Shown: piece after piece, positions 49,701 through 58,827 of the stretch
Layout: each line of letters begins with the position of its first letter
Numbering within the stretch: the first letter of the stretch is position 1
NCBI GenBank assembly: GCA_035222895.1
Contig: JAVYIG010000879.1
Location: 248,001-312,000 of the forward strand
Direction: 5' to 3'
Length of the DNA: 64,000 nt
From: Strongylocentrotus droebachiensis
Taxonomy: Eukaryota > Echinodermata > Echinoidea > Camarodonta > Strongylocentrotidae
Position numbers and translations under genes: made by a program
The notes under the pieces: generated by a model
What the model was told of the DNA's origin: nothing
The model's database searches: none
What the model saw: the letters and a program-made list of their open reading frames with translations, nothing else

Positions 49701-52700
49701 TCCACTTCATGCTGATATTTCTCTTATAATTTAAATTTTTCTCAACAAAGTACATGAGATGTTAAAACATACCCTAAACAAAACTTAAAACCATTGCCAT
49801 ATCAACTTTTTTCAATTTAGTTATTAGAATTTGGCCAAAACAAATATGGACACCGAGTTATGTACAGTACATCTTATTCTCTAGATGCTTTCTCTTTGCC
49901 TTATTGTCAGATATGGTTTTGCATTAGTCTAATATCGACTTCAATTGAAGGAATGATGTGTTTCCTGAATGAAACATATTTTGCAATGTGTAAATAGTTT
50001 GTAAACTACTATTTCAGGACTGAAATGTAAGATTTCTGTACTTAATCGTACATAACTGTGGACACCAAAAGTAAGTAGTTTTACATTCAAATTATAACTT
50101 CTTGTTCCTTAAATTCAATAAATGTTTGTTTAAATGAAAATGCAGAAGGGTGCAATTCATGCTGACAGAAATAAATTGATTCATTTATGATAATTTATTT
50201 CAAATTGTGATTGGTAGTAACGTACATAACTCGGTGTCTTTTCATAACGGTGTCTTAGTTATGTACATGACATGAAAAAGCTCAAACTGCAATATTTTGT
50301 AATATTCTTCTCACCAAATCAGACGTGTGTATGTCTTATACATTGTTTACTACCTTACCATAACAAATAACTAAATATAGGTGGTCTTATTGAAGAAAAA
50401 AAAACATGGTGTACGTACATAACTCGTCACGTACATAACTCGGTGTCCATTCATTGTTGATTAAATCACACATACAAGTTAAAATGGGGAATCCAATGTT
50501 ATCAGTGCTCTTCATTCACCTATATACACCATTGCATTATCATTTTGAAAGAATACAATAAGTTTTTGTATAGATTCTGTTGCATGGTATGTTCATAACT
50601 GCAGGACACCAAACATTTTCCATTTTCAGAAATCTGAATATTTTTAAAACCATGACCCAGAATGAAATGATCTGATTAGAAATCAAAGATAAAGTGAAAC
50701 TAAACATTATAACATTGCAAGCTTGTAAATAAATCAATTATTTATACACCATTCTTCAGTTAGTAAGATTTGAAATTTGCAGGACACCAAAGTTATGTAC
50801 ATATCACAAAAATTGTATCACGTGTAAATGGAATAAGAAAGTAAAATAATAGGAATTAACTCAACAGAAATGTTAATTATTACATAGATTCTACATCAAG
50901 ATTTAAAAAAATCACAAGTTTTGCATCCCATTAGTAAAAATATGGTATCCAATTAGTGCATGTTTTGAATGTAACGTTAAAAGTGCTGAAAATAGGCCTT
51001 TTTTCATCATAAAATTGCTCTAAAATCTTTAATTTGAACTCAATGAAGCTGAAAACTTGTTTGGAGCTTCCCCCAATGGTACTTTCTAATATAAAAATGC
51101 TAATTTGTGTCTGGGTCTCATGGTTTTGGATAATTGAACAATTTCCCAGTGTTCAATCTACATTTTTGTAAGTGTACCCTTGATCTGAGCCATGCACATA
51201 TAGATCCGAGTCCAAACTTTATCTCTAGTCTCGACATCATATGAAGAAACGTGTTATAAAAGAATTAGTTTGGAAGATGATAATTGACATGACAGCAGGC
51301 CAAATACGAGTGCAAAACCACGATAAGCAATGCAAAGTTATGTGATTTTAAGTTAATACAACGTTCAGACAAGAATGCAACCCTGATTCTTTATAAAGTG
51401 TTTGTTCAAAATGCTGCTCAATAACAGGTTTTGCTATCCAACATTTAAACGACATTCAGACTAGTAAAAGCAGGAGAAGAAGGTATCTTGAGAACAGAAA
51501 GAGCCATGATTTGGAAGGCACAAGTGAGCTCATGGAGAGGTTGGGTCTGGAAGAAATTGTGGTGGACATGGATAAAGAGAAGTGGATTGAGATGGATGGG
51601 TCATGTGATGAAAAGGGACGATGATGAACCTGTGAAAAGAGCATGGGATCTGGAAGTGGATGGCATGCAGTAAGAGAGAAATAAAGACCAAAGATTTCAT
51701 GGAAAGCTACGGTGAAGAATTAAAGCAGTGAGGTTGGTCTAAATGAGGAGGATGCTCGAGACATGAAGTGGATGGAGGGAGGGACCTTCATCATGGCGTC
51801 AAAGTCAGTAACTCCTCGAACTAGGGAACATGCTGTCTTTAATAAGTGATGACGATGATTGATGATGATAGAACTGGATAAACAGCAATTTTAGCTCAAA
51901 GTGTAAATGATTCTTGTATACTATAGCCATACAATGAATTCCAAAAGACTGATTGGGGGGGGGGGGGGGTAGAAAGAAAATATACACTGGCTTACCTGCT
52001 ATGCTTCCAACTATTCCTGACATCTTTAATCTTGCTGTTCCTCATATTCTCTACAGAAAATATCACTATCCTGGCATACTTGTCCACACTGTCTCGAACC
52101 TGTGCAAGTAAATGTAAGTACAAGTAAGTTTCAATGGTCATGCTGCTACAAGAATTGTTAGCAAAAAAAAATCACCTAACAATTATATTAAAAACTTAAG
52201 AATCTCCTAACTGTGAGAATATGTAGTCTACACTCTACAGTGATAATATAGATAGGGTCTCAAGGGCGCTCTTCCTTCCCTTAAACTGTAAAACAGCCAA
52301 TGTAATGAAAAAGTCAACTAAAATATGTGCCAATCAGTTGTAAGACATAAAATCTTTTTAATCCCAACATTTCCAAGTTCGATATATAAGTAGCCTTTGA
52401 GATTAGATTTTTAACATGACAGTTTCCTCTCGATTCCAGACTTATTTGATATTATAAAAAAAATCAGACTCTTGACTTTATACAATCAAAATTATAATTT
52501 CAGCATCTGTGATGTGATCATTAATCAAATGTCTTGGAGTTATCTCCTTTTACTTACTAGATGCTAGACAACTTAGACAAGAAGGTTTGTGTGAACTCTG
52601 TGGCTTGTTGGAGAAGAGAGTAATGAATCTGGACTTAAAGACCATGCGAATGGGCACCTAAAAATATGGCTTATCATGAATACTATACTCTTAAATTTGA

Positions 52701-54080
52701 CGATGTCAAAAAAATGTAAAAAAAAATTATCAATCAGACACCAACTGTCAACCAGGATTAGTAACATATGTACATCTTACCAGTCCTCCCTGATTTTCCC
52801 TCTTTTTTGTTTCAAATAAAGAGTTATAAATGAACCCTTTTGTTAGTTACCATGAAACCAACGAGTTCATACATGTTATTTTTACCTGGTACCAACAAGG
52901 CTATACACACTCTACTTTTTTTTGGTTTACACTTTATGAACAAATATTCATAATTTACACAAATGTAGACTATAGTAATTTACTCTTATTAATCCTGAAA
53001 GACAACAACATCAAAATCAAAGCAATATAAGATGCCTCACCTCTTCAATAAGATTTTGCTTGGTTTCAAGGCCTTTCTTCTTCGTTCTTGTCAGTGAAAC
53101 TGAAACAAAATGGCAGAGAATGTTAACGTCACTATTAACTTGATTACTTTTTTTTGTACAAAAGGATAGATGATGAAAGTAACATGTACATAGTGATTAT
53201 TCATTGCTTTGCCTTACTATTTATAAAGGAAAAAACTGTAATAATTTGTGTTGTCTTAGTTTACTTTATTTTAGTGATATGTTTGTGATTGTAATGTACA
53301 GCGCCATGAGCGTCAGAGCCTGGCGGATACCGGCGCTATATAAATATAAATATTCATATTATTATTATTATAAATACTGAGATTCGAACCCACAACTCCA
53401 ACGTTTGATTATGCTGTCCTTAACCATTGAGCTAATGATGGGTCGATGAAAGGTGGGTTTGCATGATTATTATAACCTGCTATTGCTAACGGTTACCACG
53501 TGCGCATGCGCAGGTGCAGGTTTTCTTTAGCTACATGTAGCTAGCTAGACTCTTCTGATTGGCGGCTCGCCAACAGCGTACGTGGGAGTCTAAATGTGTG
53601 TGGTATCCTGCAGTTACGCCCCAATTCTTTGTTCTCCCTAAACATAGCTCCCTCTCTACAAGTACGACGCGACTACAAGTCTTTATCTCTCTTCTTAACC
53701 TAGATTTAAAGGGCCGAGGAGGGGGAAGGGGAGAATATGCCCCCGGCCCCCTGTCGATATTTTGCGAATGTACACCAAATGTTTTTATGTATTTGTAGCT
53801 GTTCATATGGGTAGAAAGAAAATTAATTTGAAAAACAAAAGCTGTATGTTCCATCAATAATTTAGGGGGAAATGATCCAAGGACTATGAAAAAAAAATGC
53901 ACACGTCATTGTCGGTATGTGGGACAGTAGTAAAAACTAAAGCATATTACTTGCAAACCATTCACTGTAAATCCGTTCGCTGTACATGAAACACATTACA
54001 TTCACTACCCGTATGAACGGTAGAATCAAATTAAATACTTCATCATACTCACTTTTCTTGTCACGTCTTGATTTCGGCAT
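43661..54080 (-). CDS. MRTO4: MRTO4, ribosome assembly factor mRNA turnover protein 4 (7 coding exons)
   Basis: MRTO4 is the nucleolar paralogue of ribosomal stalk protein P0/uL10. It occupies the P0 site on pre-60S particles and is later exchanged for P0. Seven minus-strand exons join as 54053-54080, 53041-53099, 51996-52099, 49242-49391, 45929-46080, 45188-45264 and 43661-43765. All have GT donors and AG acceptors, and the phases add up to 675 nt (224 residues plus stop). The start MPKSRRDKK, the block [53 protein letters not shown] and LTPEQARIL are hallmarks of the MRTO4 family. Animal MRTO4 is about 239 residues, so this copy is slightly short, because the acidic tail is shifted out of frame in the last exon. 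Introns total about 9.7 kb and are full of transposons. Identity is assigned from recalled family motifs; exon joins are inferred from the sequence and not from transcripts. Confidence 0.93.
43857..44238 (-). mobile_element. TTAA-flanked MITE, copy B (MRTO4 intron 6)
   Basis: This is a 382-bp non-coding element with TTAA on both sides (43853-43856, 44239-44242) and inverted ends AGATAAAGTTGAGTTCTGGT / ACCAGAACTCAAGTTTATCT. Internal landmarks such as CAGTCTTGGTAAAGTAACAA match copy A read in reverse. TTAA target sites suggest mobilisation by a piggyBac- or Kolobok-type transposase. Confidence 0.85.
45012..45147. mobile_element. Foldback MITE next to MRTO4 exon 6
   Basis: The ends ATTTCACAAAACTTGTCATC and GTCATTGAAAAAAGGCTTTGTGAAA pair imperfectly, and inner parts AGTAACAAATGACA and TGTCACTTGTCATT also pair. 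A G run (about 44996-45010) precedes it. Non-coding, inside intron 6. Confidence 0.55.
45188..45264 (-). CDS. MRTO4: MRTO4 coding exon 6
   Basis: This 77-nt exon encodes [20 protein letters not shown] plus QARIL, including the family motif LTPEQAR. The acceptor is TTTAAAG and the donor GTAAGT. A glycine codon spans the exon 5/6 junction. A foldback element ends about 40 bp beyond the donor, inside intron 6. Confidence 0.94.
45691..45893. repeat. 33-bp minisatellite in MRTO4 intron 5
   Basis: ACAAAGGAGAAATAAATTGC recurs at 45701, 45734, 45767, 45800, 45833 and 45866, an exact 33-bp spacing with few substitutions. Because 33 is divisible by three, several frames stay open on both strands and look like peptide repeats. 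They lie between coding exons 5 and 6 and are not genes. Confidence 0.93.
45929..46080 (-). CDS. MRTO4: MRTO4 coding exon 5
   Basis: This 152-nt exon encodes [20 protein letters not shown], then a segment containing [20 protein letters not shown] and TSLKK. It covers the insertion domain that P0-like factors use to contact the 60S GTPase centre. The acceptor reads GGAAG and the donor GTTAGT. It leaves in phase 1. Confidence 0.95.
46493..46517 (+). repeat. Left terminal inverted repeat of the Harbinger element
   Basis: It starts directly after the TTA target copy and shares GGTCACATCCC and the following CG-rich bases with the inverted right end. About 5 of 25 positions differ, so the insertion is not very recent. 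Confidence 0.85.
46942..48120 (+). pseudogene. Harbinger (HARBI1-like) DDE transposase, frameshifted
   Basis: This relic encodes the cut-and-paste nuclease of PIF/Harbinger. The N-terminal part (46942-47254) ends [20 protein letters not shown]. It resumes at 47324 with [16 protein letters not shown], so the segment usually found between them (about 30 residues) is missing. The DDE triad is still visible: Asp in GAID (47495-47497), Asp in SSSDA (47647-47649) and Glu in RRVVEN (47855-47857). The frame changes near 47541-47560 and again near 47780-47815, where about ten residues also appear lost. The Gly normally after the first catalytic Asp is Trp. The C-terminal end near REGKTL runs straight into antisense sequence of the second gene, which points to an internal deletion. 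Confidence 0.88.
47959..48441 (-). pseudogene. Harbinger accessory protein (MADF/Myb-SANT-like), truncated
   Basis: Harbinger elements carry a second gene whose DNA-binding protein helps bring the transposase to the ends. Starting at [10 protein letters not shown] (48441), this frame has a long Lys/Glu/Ala-rich charged, probably coiled segment. The beginning of a MADF-like domain follows ([20 protein letters not shown], then EK). After about 48120 the frame is antisense to the transposase C-terminus and has no MADF similarity, so the domain is cut short. An upstream Met at 48495 is also possible. Confidence 0.6.
48895..48919 (-). repeat. Right terminal inverted repeat of the Harbinger element
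   Basis: Its reverse complement begins TGCGGTGGTCACATCCCGCC, matching the left end. The TTA target copy follows at 48920-48922. Confidence 0.85.
49242..49391 (-). CDS. MRTO4: MRTO4 coding exon 4
   Basis: This 150-nt exon encodes [20 protein letters not shown], then [20 protein letters not shown] and TNKTKDEVV. It is the most strongly conserved rRNA-binding part of MRTO4. The acceptor is CTCAG and the donor GTAAGT. A lysine codon is split across the junction with exon 5. Confidence 0.95.
49684..50802. repeat. Dispersed motif array in MRTO4 intron 3 (GTACATAACTCGGTGTCC)
   Basis: The motif CGTACATAACTCGGTGTCC or its reverse complement appears at about 49685, 49848 (reverse), 50047 (altered), 50221, 50245 (reverse part), 50413, 50430, 50592 (degenerate) and 50782 (reverse). 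Spacing between main occurrences is roughly 160-210 bp. Intervening DNA is AT-rich and mostly dissimilar, although TTCATGCTGA recurs beside two copies. No open frame runs through it. I do not recognise the family. Confidence 0.7.
51460..51870 (+). mobile_element. 3' end of an RTE-like non-LTR retrotransposon
   Basis: The open frame 51488-51673 encodes [20 protein letters not shown] and DLEVDGMQ. This is the conserved C-terminal tail after the reverse transcriptase of RTE-type LINEs (LRWxGHVxRRDDD...). Downstream frames are decayed, and the copy ends in the GATGATGATTGATGATGAT-type tail typical of RTE elements (about 51849-51870). It is heavily 5'-truncated and lies in MRTO4 intron 3. Confidence 0.75.
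51996..52099 (-). CDS. MRTO4: MRTO4 coding exon 3
   Basis: This 104-nt exon encodes [20 protein letters not shown] followed by [15 protein letters not shown]. This is the start of the P0/L10-like RNA-binding fold. The acceptor is TGCACAG and the donor GTAAGC. It leaves in phase 2, and the split arginine codon is completed by the first base of exon 4. Confidence 0.93.
53041..53099 (-). CDS. MRTO4: MRTO4 coding exon 2
   Basis: This 59-nt exon encodes [19 protein letters not shown], the basic N-terminal helix of the family. The acceptor is TTTCAG and the donor GTGAGG. It enters in phase 1 and leaves in phase 0. Confidence 0.9.
53287..53375 (+). mobile_element. SINE 3' tail
   Basis: GTACAGCGCCATGAGCGTCA, then GGATACCGGCGCTATATAAA, then an ATT microsatellite. 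GCGCTATATAAAT plus (ATT)n is a recurrent 3' end of marine-invertebrate SINEs. It is in MRTO4 intron 1, antisense to the gene. Confidence 0.6.
53379..53438 (-). mobile_element. tRNA-like SINE head, minus strand
   Basis: Read on the minus strand it carries TTAGCTCAATGGTTAA (box A region, 53435-53420) and GGGTTCGAATCTC (box B, 53392-53380). There is no acceptor-stem pairing partner and the body stops right after box B, so it is a truncated SINE head and not a tRNA gene. It abuts the oppositely oriented SINE tail. Confidence 0.55.
54053..54080 (-). CDS. MRTO4: MRTO4 coding exon 1
   Basis: It encodes MPKSRRDKK plus one base of the next codon (28 nt). The ATG is at 54080-54078 and the donor, read on the minus strand, is GTGAGT. 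The start matches the basic N-terminus MPKSKRDKK typical of the family, which is part of the nucleolar/60S targeting region. No in-frame upstream extension is needed. Confidence 0.88.
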
Positions 54081-54180
54081 ATTGATGTCTTTATTTGGCA
54101 CTCTACTTCAGCAGCAATCAGAATTCACACGTGTTGGGTATTTACACTGTAAGGCTTATTGCGGAAGATGGCGCTACACC
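54081..54180 (-). promoter_or_regulatory. Probable MRTO4 promoter region
   Basis: Upstream of the MRTO4 ATG lie a canonical E-box CACGTG (54128-54133) and GCGGAAGATGGCGC (54161-54174), which overlaps an ETS-like GCGGAAG and a YY1-like AAGATGGCG. These are typical of TATA-less promoters of ribosome-biogenesis genes, and E-boxes fit MYC-type control of such genes. The transcription start is not determined. Confidence 0.45.
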
Positions 54181-54848
54181 AAATACTTAATTAGTACATG
54201 AAATAGACGAGCTGCTACATGACAGTCCTACATGCAAGTTCTGCATGGAAATAATGCAACCAGAACGAGCCTGTCAGTCCTAAAGAAGAAGAAGAAGGGG
54301 GAAAACAAGAAGAAAAAGAAGAAAAAAAAAAGGAGAAGAAGAATAGGCAGAATTGTATGTTCTTAAAGTTACATAAAGCAACGGGGGGGGGGGGGGGGGG
54401 GGGCGGTTGGCGGGGTAAGGTACGTGAAAACACTGTATTGAACCTCAATGTGTATTATCAATGAGTGAAATATAAATGCTCTGATAATGATTATATTAGG
54501 TTTTTACTAGTTCAAGTTAAATTTCCAGAATTGGAAAAATTAAAATTTGACTCGGAATGAAAATGAAAATTTGACTCGGAAATAAATATGTACAACCTTC
54601 CTTCAGGATCTGTACTATAAGCTTCGCAGTAAATGCCTGCATAATATGATTCCCTAATACCTTCATATTTTTTTCTTCATTAAATTTACATTACCCCCAC
54701 CCACCCTCCCTGTATGATTGCTGGTGTTTGGTGGTGTAGTGTGTTACTGATTATTAATCTGCATAATTTCCTATTTTGTTATTGCAATTGTTTATACCAT
54801 GTATTTTCCCCTTTACTGGGAACTACTCCATACAAGCTTTTATAACTA

Positions 54849-56640
54849 CAGTCTGAGTAAAAAAAAAAGTTTACACAAAGAAAGTTATCATTTATTTTAA
54901 AAGTCAGCTTTGAACGAAAGGTTATCATACATGTGTTGATAAAGTGTTATATCCCGAATCGTTTGGTATAATTTGTGTGTGATATATGTGTTCACGCTTG
55001 GATGAACAGGAGGCATTATTTGCGAGAGTGCAAAATTCGACTTGCGCAAAAGTATTAAAGTGAGAGAATGAAAAAAGTATTAAAGTGAGAGAATGAATTG
55101 AATGTAGCAAAATCTATGCATTGCATAAATGCTTTTTGCAAAAGCAAAGTCACACACACAAACGCGCACAAATGTTCGTTGATATTAAATATTTGATATG
55201 TGTGGCATGAAAAGTTTTGTTAGAGATGCTATTTTTATCTGCAAAGACCGAATTAATACCTAAATCCCAATTGTTTTATTCAAACATTTTATTGAAATAT
55301 ATTTTAGTCAGGAGAACAAGAATCAGATATACATTGTAGATACAAAATCTGTTTTACATCCTGGTCCTGAACAGAATAGAAATGTAATACACGGAAATAT
55401 AAATAATGAAAATCACCAAAGCTCACAAGCAAAGATAAAAACAATATAAAACTAACATATCAGAATAATACGCATTAGAATTATAAAAATCAACAACAAC
55501 AACAACACCGGCACTGCAATAATTCAAATTAACAGCGGAAAATCATCAAATCACTTAAAAGGCATTAAAATATCACCACAAAGATTAGAAGAGGAGAAAA
55601 GATATAAGGAAATTGGAAGAAAGTAGAGAAGGAAAGAGAGAAAGAAAGAAAGCGAAGGAGAGAGGGAGAGTGAAAGGGAGAGATATAGAGAAATAAGCCA
55701 TGTCAAGAGCAGTATATGAAGAGGCATTGTATCACATAGGTTTAAAAAATGTGTCTTTTTACATACGTTTAAAGGCATCGATAGATTTAGCATTTTAAAG
55801 AGCAAAAGGTAAACCATTCTAGATTTTACCACCATCGTATCTAAAACAATTCTTAAAACATTCAAGGGTAGGCTTGGGTAAAACAACATTCAACTAATTG
55901 GGAAGTCTAGTGTTGAAAACCATTTCCACTTCATTGCACAATGATCGTACCGGGTCTTTTCCATGAATGCAGTTGTACATAATACATGCTAAAAACAGTC
56001 ACGTCTAATGGATTGCCATTTTAATATTCAAGCTATTAACATCATAATCAAAGTTCCTTACAACAATACGTGCAACTCTTTTCTGTAGTCTTAAAATAGT
56101 TTCTGTTTTGTAATAAAAGAAAAGGTCCCACATGAGGAACAATAATAATCAAAGATTGGCTATATGTATTTTGTATCTTTTATTCAAAATGGAAGAGCTT
56201 AGAAATTTACTGAGCTTTCTTAAAGTGAAAACCTAACGATTTGCTAAGAGATTTAATGTGGTTATCCCAAAATAATCCATCATCAATTTCAATCCCTAAA
56301 TATCTGATACTTCTTACTTGTTCTAATATTTCGTGATTAATATGCACCTTTAGACTAAATTTATTGTTACCTCGTGTGTTACTACTCAGCAGCATAACTT
56401 TACTCTGACTTATTAGTATAAAAATACGTAATATCTTTGTTCTAAACATCACATTTATTATTTTGGCGCAAGTCGATTTTTGCACTCTCTCCTGTTCATC
56501 CAAGCGTGAACACATGCCATACACAAAATGATTTGGGATAAAACACTCTTTCACAAGATGTATAATAAATTACTGTTCATAGATGATTTTTAAAATAATT
56601 AGCAATTTTCTAGGTGTAAACTTTCTTTTGACTCACACTG
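54849..56640. mobile_element. Tc1/mariner-like inverted-repeat element, split by a retrotransposon
   Basis: Inverted ends start CAGTCTGAGT (left) and CAGTGTGAGT (right, reversed) next to TA dinucleotides (54847-54848, 56641-56642). They stay similar for nearly 200 bp (54849-55052 against 56455-56640), including GTTCACGCTTGGATGAACAG in both. Such long arms with TA targets fit Tc1/mariner-type elements. No transposase is seen. The space between the arms is mostly a minus-strand LINE remnant. Confidence 0.78.
55265..56450 (-). mobile_element. LINE remnant (reverse transcriptase 3' half plus 3' UTR), minus strand
   Basis: Reading from 56430 toward lower coordinates, the frame contains SKVMLLSSNTRGNN and QVRSIRYLGIEIDDGLFWDN, then HIKSLSKSLG, the thumb region of a non-LTR reverse transcriptase. 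Later frames are broken; one piece reads RLQKRVARIVVRNFDYDVNS. The part 55270-55740 matches the element at 34.4 kb in reverse and ends in an AT-rich tail at about 55265-55310. It is 5'-truncated and inactive. Confidence 0.75.
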
Positions 56641-57076
56641 TAGAGTGACAGAGATCATATTCAGAGTGAGAGGGGGGGGGGGGGGAGGGAGAGAGAGAAA
56701 GACTTAGAGTGTACTATGCATGTGTGTAACAAAAAACTACGTGTGCGTGTGTGTGTGGGAGAGAGAGAGAGAGAGAGAGAGAGATTGCAGAGTCATTAAA
56801 GGTGCAATAAAAAACAAACGTATATAGGCCCTGGGTGATAACTTGACATTCAGAAATTAATGCTTATTCATTCTATCAGCTTATCGAAGTACCCCTTTAC
56901 CGGAGATTTGGGGAACACGCACGCGGTCCCTCCGGGGGAAGGGGGCGGAGGGGGGGAGGGGGTCCTCATGCTCAGTTTCTCACGTGTATCATTTGGGTTG
57001 GGCAGTTTAAACAAAGTATATTCAATACTATACAATCTTACTCTCCATCTATCAAGTTCCTCTTTTACGCACTTAA

Positions 57077-57453
57077 GGGATCGTTTAACAATGTTAAATC
57101 TGAGATACACGGCCCTATACGTGTTATCAGTGTCTGTGATATGGTGTAATGTTGAAGCCCTAGAAAAATCGCGCTTCAAAATGATCAAGAAGTGCCTCAA
57201 AAAAGTAAAAATCTTTGAGTGACCGGTTTTACCATACTCGTTTTCCCCAATAGACTGTAGTGTTATGAAAACCGTCAGGCGAACGGTTTTCAAAATTTGT
57301 AATTCCAATCATAAATATCTTGATAATCAGACAGGCGATCGGCTTGTAAAAGTCATGGGGTTCCTGACTGACCTCAAGGTTTATAATTATCATTGCATCA
57401 TGAGCTAAATCCAGAATTTTATTTCAGAATCTGAGACAAAGTTACCGGATCCC
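57077..57453 (+). mobile_element. Second TTAA-flanked element family, copy D
   Basis: This is a 377-bp element between TTAA sites 57073-57076 and 57454-57457 with inverted ends GGGATCGTTTAAC and GTTACCGGATCCC. It has no coding capacity. Its right half (57250-57450) is clearly homologous to the end of the window read in reverse, sharing GGTTCCTGACTGACCT-like and CTTGATAATCAGACAGGCGA-like blocks. Confidence 0.75.
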
Positions 57454-57497
57454 TTAAGAGAGTAGAGACCTTCTGAAGAAAGAACTGAGGAAAGTTG

Positions 57498-58819
57498 CCC
57501 GGGGGGGGTACTCAGATTATAGTCGGACGGGGGTGTGCGGCTGAGACCTCCGAACCCATACCCACATCTAAGGGTCCTTTTGCTGAAATAGGTACCCATG
57601 TCTAAGGATTTTTTATGAAAAATGGACCCATGTCTAAGGATTTCAAACTTCAAATATTACATTTTTTAAGCTGTAATAATACACTTCAGCAAAGCATATA
57701 GAGAGTCAACGCTAATGCGTATTGACCTGTAGCACTGCACTACGTGTTAATAGGCGGCATTTAAATACATGAATAGTCAATACACTCATAACACACAGAT
57801 GCACACAATTATGCCGATGCGGCTGATCGGAAAGTTTGACAGTGGACTCACAATTTGATTTTTTAAATTATTCTTTCTAACATCGGAAAGTTAAAAAAAA
57901 TGTATTTTACTGCTATCTAGGTGTCATCAATCGTAACTAAAGTATCGATTTTGAGTGAAATTGGTTGAGTTTTGTACAGTGGTGTTTGAAATGTTGAGAA
58001 TCAATAGCACAGTTTTTAATACACAGCCAGGATAGTAATGCACCTATGTGTGTAATAATACAATGGCCAATCATTTTGCAGTTTCTCGATAAAATTCTTT
58101 ATTAGTAAACTGTACCATACTATATGTAGTTTACAAGTAGTTTACACACATAAAGATGAAAACACCATGCAACATAATTATACTGTGCTAGCACCTCTAG
58201 CATCCTTTAATTGAAGGACTTTTCCTGTTTTAATTAACGTATCCGTAGATCTACACGAGCTCTCAAGCATCGGCTATATAGCTCCCTGCTTGAGCCCCGC
58301 TGCTGCCCGGCTGCTGGGCAGAGGGTACGCAGGGTATCATAGTTGCCGATCATATCATTTCAGCATGCATGCGAAGCGCTACAAGTTCCCGGGGGTACAA
58401 CCCCTATACGGGCGGATACCATACCTAGCGCGCATTATGCCATATGAGTACCCGGTATAGGGCCCATGGGGTCCTGATATATGTGGTACCCCGGGGTCTA
58501 GTTGAGTTTACGAGCTACGTACTGGTCAGTGCGTACACCTCGTACACTGGAAATGCAATCACCGAAGGATTCCCCAATATTGACCCGGATTTATTTAGAG
58601 ATGGGAGAGATTTAGGCATTTACAATAGGAGCAAATCCAAAAATTCCCGGAGAAAATGAGGGAGAAAAGAGGGGAAAGGAATAAATGAAAAAAGGGACCC
58701 ATGTCTAAGGATTTTTTTTTATGAAAAGGGGACCCATGTCTAAGGATCTTTCCTGAAAAAGTCACCCTTCCGAGCGGCACATCCCCGTATACCCAATATA
58801 CGTGAGTACCCCCCCCGGG
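57498..58819. mobile_element. 1.3-kb inverted-repeat element with 8-bp target duplication
   Basis: GAAAGTTG occurs immediately before (57490-57497) and after (58820-58827) a 1322-bp segment whose first and last 17 bp are perfect inverted copies (CCCGGGGGGGGTACTCA). Inverted similarity continues inward through a segment with repeated ACCCATGTCTAAGGAT blocks (57590-57640 and 58695-58745). An 8-bp duplication points to hAT or another 8-bp-duplicating superfamily. The middle (about 57660-58370) is AT-rich and has no transposase frame. A block rich in CCCGGG and GGTACC near 58390-58500 looks like a nested fragment of the same end type. Confidence 0.82.
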
Positions 58820-58827
58820 GAAAGTTG

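Noticed and set aside
53379..53438. tRNA gene on the minus strand
   Set aside because: Box A and box B words are present, but the body ends right after box B and no acceptor stem can be paired. A SINE head is the better reading.
58444..58659. 71-codon open frame in the 8-bp-duplication element as a transposase
   Set aside because: No catalytic motif, too short, and lies in repeat-derived terminal sequence.
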